A stretch of 12,052 bases of DNA from an uncultured Clostridia bacterium. GTDB taxonomy: Bacteria; Bacillota; Clostridia; Peptostreptococcales; Acidaminobacteraceae. Where the stretch lies: positions 1 to 12,052 of the forward strand of contig CALFKA010000239.1 in NCBI GenBank assembly GCA_937880545.1, read 5' to 3'. The notes beneath the pieces were generated by a model that saw only the letters and a program-made list of their open reading frames with translations, did no database searches and was not told the origin of the DNA. Positions 1 through 6,068 of this stretch are shown here, in pieces. Within the stretch, counting starts at the first letter, position 1, and every line of letters starts with the position of its first letter. The position numbers and the translations under genes are program-made.

Positions 1-215
1 CAGTGATCCCATGCATGTATCAGGTCACGGAAGTTCGTCCCCAACGAAAAGCCAATCATCGGCATGATTCCCTGAAAGAGTCCAAAGAATCCGGCAAGTT
101 TCAGCGCATGCTTCCAACGAAACCTTCCGCACATGCTGAGCCCTTTAAGAATGGCAACTGCCGATGCATCCATGGAGACGCCAAACGACATTAAAATAAG
201 ATCCAATAAACCCAT
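1..215 (-). CDS. mntP: Manganese efflux pump MntP, 5' part only (runs off window start)
   Basis: An open frame starts at an ATG (213-215) and continues to base 1, giving 71 residues. The protein begins MGLLDLILMSFGVSMDASAV, followed by an ILKGLSM stretch, a short basic loop (GRFRWKHALK) and a second hydrophobic segment ending GFSLG, then a stretch ending HAWDH. This matches the N-terminal third of the MntP/YebN family. Its hallmarks are the 'SMDA' acidic residue in the first membrane helix (Asp16 here) and the 'G...P.IG...G' second helix. MntP is an inner-membrane pump of six helices and roughly 180-190 residues that exports Mn2+; about 60% is missing here. A GAGG ribosome site lies at 227-230. 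The gene lies 33 nt downstream of sbcC on the same strand, so it may be read from the sbcC transcript, from its own promoter, or both. The family call is secure from motif memory. Mn2+ specificity is inferred from the family. Confidence 0.85.
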   Translation of the reverse strand, partial: MGLLDLILMSFGVSMDASAVAILKGLSMCGRFRWKHALKLAGFFGLFQGIMPMIGFSLGTNFRDLIHAWDH

Positions 216-237
216 AAGTGAATCTACCTCGGAATGT

Positions 238-246
238 ATTATATCA
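238..246 (-). promoter_or_regulatory. Candidate extended -10 promoter for mntP
   Basis: On the minus strand the spacer between sbcC and mntP reads TGATATAAT, a perfect TATAAT hexamer (238-243) preceded by the TGn extension (244-246). No good -35 is visible 16-19 nt upstream, which is common for extended -10 promoters. Transcription would start near 231, giving a leader of only about 16 nt with the GAGG ribosome site close to its 5' end. The promoter would let mntP be expressed separately from the sbcDC operon. It is predicted from the motif alone, and AT-rich spacers can produce such matches by chance. Confidence 0.45.
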
Positions 247-248
247 CA

Positions 249-3200
249 TCATATGACCAGCTCGACTCGACTACCTCTTGAACTTTTTCGAATTTCCAGA
301 TGGGCAGGAATCACCGATCGGAGCTCTTCTAGATGGGAAATGACGCCGATCAGTCTGCCTTCATCCCGAAGAGACAAAAGCGTATCCAGTGCAACATTCA
401 AAGAGTCAGCATCAAGAGAGCCAAAGCCTTCATCGATAAAGAGGGTATCTAAACGGATGCCTCCATCGCGGCTTTCCATGGAATCGGAAAGACCCAGAGC
501 GAGGGCAAGAGATGCCTTAAAGCTCTCCCCTCCGGAGAGGGTCTTCACACTTCTCTCTTTGCCCGTGAAGTAATCAAAGACATTGAGGTCGAGACCTTTG
601 CGCCCCCCTCCCTTGATCTCCTCACTCCGCACAAACTCATATCTGCCGGCCGTCATGCCTTTTAGTCGAATGTTTGCGTATGCGATGATCTCTTCAAAAT
701 ATTCTTGCAAAACAAAGGTTTCAAAACTGACGTCTCCCGTCTCTTTTGATCCTCTGGCAAGCGAGTGGAGATCCTCCAGGATACTGTACTCGCGCTCGGA
801 AGTAAGATAGCCTTCCTGCAATTGTGTCAACTCCTCCACTTGCTCTCTTCTTCTGTTCACAAGCGAGAGGAGCTCATCCCGCTCCTTATCAAATGCAACG
901 AGTTCTTTTTTTGCAGCGAGAAGAGTTTCCTCGGCTTCCTCATCCGCAAGGACCAGTTCCAGCTGTGCCATTTTCTTATTCAGGTTTTCTAGCGCATTTG
1001 TAAGTCGTCGATAGGTTTCATCAAACTCTTTGAGATCTTTCTTCGCCTTGGCCAGCTCATCGTCTGAGAAGACATCGAGCAGATCTTCTTCGGTCTTTCC
1101 GCTCTCTTTCAAGGCGTCGACAAATCGCTGAAGTGCTTCTTCCGCTTCCTTTTTCGCACTCTCCAGGCGGTTTTGTATCTCCTCGGTCTGCTCACTCAAA
1201 GCTTGCCGTTGGGTGCTGTTTTCAAGGATAGAGCGCGCAAGTCTTTCTTTGTGATCTCTTCTTTCTTTTAGCGTGCGGGTCAACCCTTCGATGTCCGATT
1301 CATATGCCTCGGGCGCAAGATGAGAAAGATCTTTCGAGAGCTCCTCTATTGATCTGGTGTATTCCTTTCGGACCTCTGACGCCCTTGACTCTTCGCCGCG
1401 AAGGCGTCCTGCTTCTTGCTCCAGTTCTACCCATTCTTTTTGAAGAGTGCTAAGTGACGCTCGGACCACTTTTAGCGATTCCCTCAATTCACTCAGTTGC
1501 TTTCGCTCGGTTTCTCTCTTTTTTTGTTCTTCCTTCAGCTTTGTAAGTTTTTCCCTTTCTCCTTTTAAGGCTTCTTCACTGAGCGCAAAACTTTCTTTTT
1601 CCTTTATCCGTTCCCTATGGGCCGTTCTTTTTCCGTCAAGCCGCGACTTCTTCTCAAGTAGTGAGAGCAGGAGTTCTTGCGACTCGGTAGTGATACCTTG
1701 GCTCACATAGGGTGTTGGGTGCTCAGTGCTTCCACACAACGGACAGGCTGCGCCGTCCGAGAGTTCCGGGAGCAGCACCTGTAGGGCGCGATCTTTCTTC
1801 GCTTCTTCCTCCGCTTTTTTCTGTTGTTCGAGCGCTTCAGTGATTTTCTCCAGTTCGGCGTTCATCTCCTCTTCTTCTTTTAAAAGAGTAGTGAGAAGTT
1901 CCGCTTCCTGAATGTGCTTTTCCCGCGCCATCATCTCGTTACTGAGTGCAAGGGTATCTCCCACGTCTTTTCGCTCTTCTTCAAGTTTTTCTTTTAGAAG
2001 AATGTCTTTTCTTAGTTCTTCCATCTCTTCAGACTTTTTGTTGCGCGCAGTATCAGCTTTTTGCATGGCGGATGTACGCTCTTTTAAAAGCGCCTCTTCT
2101 TTGACAAGAAGCCCCTTCAGCCGCACCACTTCTTTTGCCTGATTCTGCTGTTCACGGGCACTCAGCAGTTCTTTTTCCAGTGTCTCTATCTCTGAGAAAG
2201 CCTGCTCATTCGTCTTCCTCTCTTCTTCTAACTCTTTCTCTTTCTTCTTAAGAGTAGCCAGTCTCTCGTTATGTTGCTTTTGTCTCTCCTGACTCTCTTT
2301 ATATGCTTTCCCCGCTTTGTCTTTATGATCTCTGCGAAGTAGATGAGACTGGAGCGCTTCTTGAAGCAGAAGCTTTGTGCGGATGGCCTCCATCCCTTCT
2401 CTTTTCCCTTCCAGCAGTTTTTGTTCACTTTCAGCCAGCGTCTTCTCATGGTTTAGTTCTGTCCATGTTTCAAGCTTGCGGATTCGGTTCTGCGTCTTCT
2501 CTCGTTTCTCTTCAAGGGCTGCTCGGAGGCTTTCTTTCTGTGTCACATCACCGGAAATTGCACGAAGCAGAGCGTCTATGTCTTCCCTGCGCACAGACTC
2601 CGTCAGTTCGGGATCACTCTTTTCTATTGTGTTTCGAATCTGATCTAAGCGATCGGACCAGAGGCGAAACGTGTTTTCGGCTTGTGCTCGCCTGTCTTTT
2701 AATCTCTGTGTAAATTGATGGAAAATCTGAGTGCGGAAGATCTTTCGGAAGATCTCTTCTTTTTTTATGCTGGAAGCTTCCAAAAGCTCTTTAAATTCTC
2801 CTTGTGGAAGCATCACAATCTGCCTGAATTGATCCACCGTAAGGTTGAGCATTTCCTGGAGTTTTGCATTGACCTCTTTGGGACCGTTGTACTGCGTCTG
2901 TCCGATCAATAGTTCTGCCGAAGCAGGGCGATCGACCATCCTGCCTCTTCCCCCGATTCTTCTCTGGGCAGGGGCTCTGCGAACCACTAACTCCTCCTCA
3001 CCGAGTAGAAATCGGAAGTAGACATAGCATTCATCTTCATCATCTGCAAAGTCACTTCTGAGCGTGGCAATCTCACGCGATGAACCACTGGCTTCTCCAA
3101 AAAGTGCAAAAGTAATCGCATCAAATAAACTGGTCTTGCCGGAACCGGTCGGTCCACAGATGAGGAAAAGGGGCGCTCTGTCTAGAAGAGTAAAGTCGAT

Positions 3201-3257
3201 CTTTTCCTTTCCGGCGTATGGACCGAAGGCGTTGAGTTCTAGATATAAAGGTTTCAT
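249..3257 (-). CDS. sbcC: Exonuclease SbcC, Rad50-like ATPase subunit of SbcCD
   Basis: This 1002-residue SMC/Rad50-type protein is the ATPase and DNA-tethering arm of the SbcCD nuclease, which cleaves hairpins and processes blocked DNA ends. The order is typical of the family. The N-terminal ATPase half has 'AFGPYAG' (10-16), Walker A GPTGSGKTS (35-43) and a Q-loop LPQGEF (Gln152). A long Glu/Lys-rich coiled coil follows, broken by the zinc hook CPLC (Cys505 and Cys508, followed by GSTEHP), and then a second coiled coil. The C-terminal half has signature LSGGES (907-912), Walker B LFIDEGFGSLD (Asp942, Glu943) and H-loop His975. Every key residue is present and the length is within the SbcC range. 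The ATG overlaps the sbcD stop (ATGA, 3254-3257), implying translational coupling, and a GGAG site sits at 3263-3266 inside sbcD. Several opposite-strand open frames here are by-products of the biased coiled-coil codons. Confidence 0.96.
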   Translation of the reverse strand: MKPLYLELNAFGPYAGKEKIDFTLLDRAPLFLICGPTGSGKTSLFDAITFALFGEASGSSREIATLRSDFADDEDECYVYFRFLLGEEELVVRRAPAQRRIGGRGRMVDRPASAELLIGQTQYNGPKEVNAKLQEMLNLTVDQFRQIVMLPQGEFKELLEASSIKKEEIFRKIFRTQIFHQFTQRLKDRRAQAENTFRLWSDRLDQIRNTIEKSDPELTESVRREDIDALLRAISGDVTQKESLRAALEEKREKTQNRIRKLETWTELNHEKTLAESEQKLLEGKREGMEAIRTKLLLQEALQSHLLRRDHKDKAGKAYKESQERQKQHNERLATLKKKEKELEEERKTNEQAFSEIETLEKELLSAREQQNQAKEVVRLKGLLVKEEALLKERTSAMQKADTARNKKSEEMEELRKDILLKEKLEEERKDVGDTLALSNEMMAREKHIQEAELLTTLLKEEEEMNAELEKITEALEQQKKAEEEAKKDRALQVLLPELSDGAACPLCGSTEHPTPYVSQGITTESQELLLSLLEKKSRLDGKRTAHRERIKEKESFALSEEALKGEREKLTKLKEEQKKRETERKQLSELRESLKVVRASLSTLQKEWVELEQEAGRLRGEESRASEVRKEYTRSIEELSKDLSHLAPEAYESDIEGLTRTLKERRDHKERLARSILENSTQRQALSEQTEEIQNRLESAKKEAEEALQRFVDALKESGKTEEDLLDVFSDDELAKAKKDLKEFDETYRRLTNALENLNKKMAQLELVLADEEAEETLLAAKKELVAFDKERDELLSLVNRRREQVEELTQLQEGYLTSEREYSILEDLHSLARGSKETGDVSFETFVLQEYFEEIIAYANIRLKGMTAGRYEFVRSEEIKGGGRKGLDLNVFDYFTGKERSVKTLSGGESFKASLALALGLSDSMESRDGGIRLDTLFIDEGFGSLDADSLNVALDTLLSLRDEGRLIGVISHLEELRSVIPAHLEIRKSSRGSRVELVI

Positions 3258-4351
3258 ACACTCTCCAATCCCGAAGCCACCTTCTCCGTAACATCCCGAT
3301 AATCTGCCGGGAGATCTTCTTCTCTCACACTCATATAGAAGCGCTCAAAGGCAGAGGAGAGGTCCATCTGACCGGTGCCCTTGGCGGCAAGTCTTACCGG
3401 CAGGCGCCTTTCAAGAGAAACATACTCAAGCCCAAGAGCATTCGGGTAGTTGGCTCGTAGCCTGCTCATGGCATCTGCCATCAGTTTTTTATCTGTCAGT
3501 TCCATATAGACAAAGTCTTCGCTTGTATCGAGAAGCAGTTCTGAAAAATCACCACGCACGACCCTGAGATCTCTCAATACCGGAAATGTCACCGGCGTCA
3601 CTTTCGCCCCTTCTTCATTAATCTCTATCAGGTTAGCGCTCTTAACTGACAGTGCCTCACTTTTGGAGTACTTGAGGAGGGAGCCACTGTAGAGGATCTC
3701 ATCTTTTTTTACACTCTGGGGCCTGTGAAGATGACCGAGAAGCACCAGATCAAAAGGAGAAAATACCTCAGAGGATAAAGCGGAGGCCTTCCCCATCACA
3801 AGGGGACGCTCCGATTCACTCTCAATGCCTCCCATGACATATTCATGGGCCAGGAGGATATTGATCGCCTTCGGGTCCAAGGAGATACCGGAGAAGATCT
3901 CCCGCAGCGCCTCTTCCATCGAATCGGCATCCACTCCGTATTGCCAACGGAGGGTGCTCAATTCAGTATAAGGCCACATGTAGATGTGAGCCTTTCCCAT
4001 AACAACCGGCTTCAGGGGAAGTTCGGCAAACCCCCTCACGTAGAGTCCTGCGCCTTCTAATAGTGAAGAGGCATAGGAGATTCTCTCCGGGCTATCATGG
4101 TTGCCGGCGATGAGGAAGACGGGGACTTCCAACTCAAGGACACATTGGCGCAGAAAGTCATCGAGGAGGCGCACCGCTTCTTTGGGCGGCAGACTCCTGT
4201 CATAGATATCTCCACATATAAAAAGAGCATCGATGGAGTTTTGTCTGATCCAATGAAGCATATTATTTAGAATGACCTGCTGGTCCTCAAGCAGACTTCT
4301 CTCATTGAGGTTCTTTCCAAGGTGCCAATCAGCGGTATGTAAAAAGCGCAT
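3254..4351 (-). CDS. sbcD: Exonuclease SbcD, Mre11-like nuclease subunit of SbcCD
   Basis: This 365-residue calcineurin-like metallophosphoesterase is the Mn2+-dependent nuclease partner of SbcC. All five phosphoesterase motifs are visible: HTADWHLGK (Asp8, His10), CGDIYDR (Asp48), AGNHDS (Asn84, His85), LLAHE (His169) and LLGHLHRPQ (His207, His209). These residues form the two-metal site in the family. The capping and SbcC-binding region follows (about 225-365). The start is supported by a very strong GGAGGAGG ribosome site (4355-4362) just upstream of the ATG. The gene is 23 nt downstream of coaX, and its last four bases overlap the sbcC start. The sbcD-then-sbcC order with an overlap is the usual bacterial arrangement and fits equimolar production of the two subunits. 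It acts in the cytoplasm at DNA ends and hairpins. Nothing suggests damage to the gene. Confidence 0.96.
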   Translation of the reverse strand: MRFLHTADWHLGKNLNERSLLEDQQVILNNMLHWIRQNSIDALFICGDIYDRSLPPKEAVRLLDDFLRQCVLELEVPVFLIAGNHDSPERISYASSLLEGAGLYVRGFAELPLKPVVMGKAHIYMWPYTELSTLRWQYGVDADSMEEALREIFSGISLDPKAINILLAHEYVMGGIESESERPLVMGKASALSSEVFSPFDLVLLGHLHRPQSVKKDEILYSGSLLKYSKSEALSVKSANLIEINEEGAKVTPVTFPVLRDLRVVRGDFSELLLDTSEDFVYMELTDKKLMADAMSRLRANYPNALGLEYVSLERRLPVRLAAKGTGQMDLSSAFERFYMSVREEDLPADYRDVTEKVASGLESV

Positions 4352-4354
4352 ATT

Positions 4355-4362
4355 CCTCCTCC
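4355..4362 (-). promoter_or_regulatory. Strong Shine-Dalgarno site of sbcD
   Basis: Reading the minus strand, GGAGGAGG precedes AAT and the ATG at 4349-4351. Taking the outer GGAGG as the pairing core gives a 6-nt spacing. This is the strongest ribosome site on the minus strand of the window and fixes the sbcD start. It lies in the short coaX-sbcD gap. Confidence 0.7.
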
Positions 4363-4374
4363 AAAAAAAGGAAT

Positions 4375-5148
4375 CTAGGATTCCTTTTCATTCCACATTT
4401 TCATCACATAGAACAGTCCATCACTCAGAAGAAACTCATTATATTCAAACCCGGCTTCTTCAATCATCTCTTTTGAAAAAAGCTTGGCGTAGCCTCCTGT
4501 GAGTACACGCTTACAGGGTTTTCCGATCTGCTTCTCCATCATCCGCGCGAGCTCCACCACACTTCCGAAAGCGCCATAGATGATGCCTGACTGGATGGAG
4601 CCGATGGTATCGTCAGAGATCACCTTTTCCGGGCGCACAAGCGGAATTTCTGGCAGGTGAGGGATTGTCATATGCAGTGTTCTTGCCATGTTCCCAATGC
4701 CTTGCATGATGACCCCTCCATGAAAGATATGCTCTTCCACTGCCGTGAGTTTGGAGGCGCTTCCGAGGTCTGCGACAATGACGGGCTGCCGATAATACTC
4801 TCTGGCAGCATAGCTGGTGGCTAAGAGATCAGACCCCAATTCGCGCGGGTTGTCCAGACGAATCTCAAAGTCATCTAGTGTAAAGGTGTCAAGAAAGAGA
4901 ACTCTATTAGGGAAGATGTATTCCGCTGCCCGCTTGATGACATCCTGGATATGTGGTACGACACAGGAGACAATAACCCCTGTGATTTCTTCTTCCGCCC
5001 TTCTCCGGTGATTGGAGAAAAACTCCCTGTATTCCCCTTTCTGCGGCTTTTTCATTGTCTGGTGACGCGTGTCCCAGATCCGCTCCCCTTCTTCTGAATA
5101 GAGTACCGCGACGATATTGCTGTTGCCGACATCTACGGTCAGTATCAT
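4375..5148 (-). CDS. coaX: Type III pantothenate kinase (CoaX), variant motifs
   Basis: This 257-residue ASKHA-fold kinase phosphorylates pantothenate, the first step of coenzyme A synthesis, in the cytoplasm. Visible motifs are the phosphate-binding loop VDVGNSN (5-11), VSCVVP (60-65), NPRELGSD (100-107, Asp107 being the conserved acidic residue of the usual 'GADR'), ADLGSAS (126-132), GGVIMQGI (144-151), the LPEIPL segment and IGSIQSGIIYG. The length is normal for CoaX. Three consensus positions differ from the version I know: GADR has Leu108 for Arg, DxGTATT reads DLGSASK (Ser130 for Thr, Lys133 for Thr), and APG reads MQG. These could be a lineage variant or altered activity. A GGAG site at 5156-5159, 7 nt from the ATG, supports the start. 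It lies 15 nt downstream of proC and 23 nt upstream of sbcD in the same operon. The family is firm; full kinase activity is inferred. Confidence 0.9.
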   Translation of the reverse strand: MILTVDVGNSNIVAVLYSEEGERIWDTRHQTMKKPQKGEYREFFSNHRRRAEEEITGVIVSCVVPHIQDVIKRAAEYIFPNRVLFLDTFTLDDFEIRLDNPRELGSDLLATSYAAREYYRQPVIVADLGSASKLTAVEEHIFHGGVIMQGIGNMARTLHMTIPHLPEIPLVRPEKVISDDTIGSIQSGIIYGAFGSVVELARMMEKQIGKPCKRVLTGGYAKLFSKEMIEEAGFEYNEFLLSDGLFYVMKMWNEKES

Positions 5149-5163
5149 AATGTTTCTCCGATT

Positions 5164-5964
5164 TTATTGTTTACTCAGTTCCACACAGCGGCGGAAACTG
5201 GCCTCTACTGCTTCATGAAGGGCACTTCTCAGACCGGCCTTCTCTAAGGCGATCACTCCTTCGATCGTCGTTCCGGCGGGTGAGCTTGTTTCGATGCGAA
5301 GCTTTCCACTATCCAGTCCTTCCTGCAACTGCAGAATCGCTCCCAGATGACTCTGAAGCGCCATATCTATGGCGTCTTGATAGCTGAGTCCGCGGCGAAG
5401 TCCCGCTTCAGCAAGGCCTTCAAGAAAGAGCGTGTAGAAAGCGCCACTGGAACCAGATATCACCGAGCCGATATCCATAAGAGACTCCGGCAGGACCTTC
5501 ACCTTTCCGATCGTCGCAAAGAGTTCCTGCACATATTCTAGAGACAGATCACTTAACGTCGTCTCCTCGCTGAGAAGAGTCATCCCTCTTGAAACAAGAG
5601 CTCCGAGATTTGGCATGATACGCTGCACTTCCACCATCTCCCCCACCGCCTGGAAGATGCTCCTGCTGGTAATCCCCGCAGCAATAGATAAGACGGCTTT
5701 TCCCTTCAGCTGCTCAGCGTATTTATTTAGTAGGTTCAACAAGATTTGAGGCTTGACACCAAATAAGATGAGGTTGGACTCCCTGCACAGTTCCTCCATG
5801 TCTTCGCAGATCCTGACATGGCCCAGGTCTTCCCTTGCCTGTTTTGCCGACATCGCGGAAGGAGTGTATACGTAAAGCTGCGTTTCTTTCTTTTCAAAAT
5901 AGCCTTTTGCCGCACGGGCAATAGCAGAACTCATTTTACCGTAGCCGACGATTCCGAATTTCAT
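5164..5964 (-). CDS. proC: Pyrroline-5-carboxylate reductase (ProC)
   Basis: This 266-residue cytoplasmic enzyme reduces 1-pyrroline-5-carboxylate to L-proline with NAD(P)H, the last step of proline synthesis. The Rossmann dinucleotide loop GIVGYGKM (4-11) opens the protein. It is followed by the beta-strand motif VKPQ (70-73), SIAAGI (93-98), RIMPNLGALV (115-124) and, in the C-terminal dimerisation and substrate domain, SGSSGAF (170-176) and SSPAGTTIEGV (226-236), which fits the P5CR signature. Length is normal. Two usually conserved prolines are replaced: MPNxPA reads MPNLGA (Gly121) and SGSGPA reads SGSSGA (Gly174). An AGGAG ribosome site (5971-5975), 6 nt from the ATG, supports the start. 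It is the first gene of the proC-coaX-sbcD-sbcC cluster. The fold and family are clear; the proline changes could reflect lineage drift or a related imine-reductase substrate. Confidence 0.9.
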   Translation of the reverse strand: MKFGIVGYGKMSSAIARAAKGYFEKKETQLYVYTPSAMSAKQAREDLGHVRICEDMEELCRESNLILFGVKPQILLNLLNKYAEQLKGKAVLSIAAGITSRSIFQAVGEMVEVQRIMPNLGALVSRGMTLLSEETTLSDLSLEYVQELFATIGKVKVLPESLMDIGSVISGSSGAFYTLFLEGLAEAGLRRGLSYQDAIDMALQSHLGAILQLQEGLDSGKLRIETSSPAGTTIEGVIALEKAGLRSALHEAVEASFRRCVELSKQ

Positions 5965-5985
5965 TGCCTTCTCCTTTTGTCGGTT

Positions 5986-5994
5986 ATTGTACCA
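5986..5994 (-). promoter_or_regulatory. Candidate extended -10 promoter of the proC operon
   Basis: On the minus strand the sequence reads TGGTACAAT: a TACAAT -10 hexamer (5986-5991, five of six consensus bases) with the TGn extension (5992-5994). No strong -35 is present at 16-18 nt. Transcription would start near 5979 and leave a leader of about 15 nt carrying the AGGAG ribosome site of proC. It would drive proC, coaX, sbcD and sbcC. It resembles the candidate mntP promoter in type and in leader length. Motif evidence only. Confidence 0.45.
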
Positions 5995-6068
5995 CGGAAA
6001 CCTCCAGATCTGCCAGTTCTTGAGCTCGATCAGAGGTCATAAAACAACAGATACCAACCGTTATTTCC

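Noticed and set aside
3..194. Plus-strand open frame at the window start
   Set aside because: The minus strand here encodes a clear MntP N-terminus with a ribosome site, and the plus frame has no family resemblance.
133..2912. Many plus-strand open frames of 60-146 residues opposite sbcC
   Set aside because: They are Ser/Phe-rich antisense shadows of the Glu/Lys-rich SbcC coiled coil. They have no recognisable domain, and sbcC is complete with every family motif.
5995..6068. Terminator after the beta-glucosidase gene
   Set aside because: The gap contains short palindromes (CAGATCTG, GAGCTC) but no GC-rich stem followed by a T-run on the minus strand.
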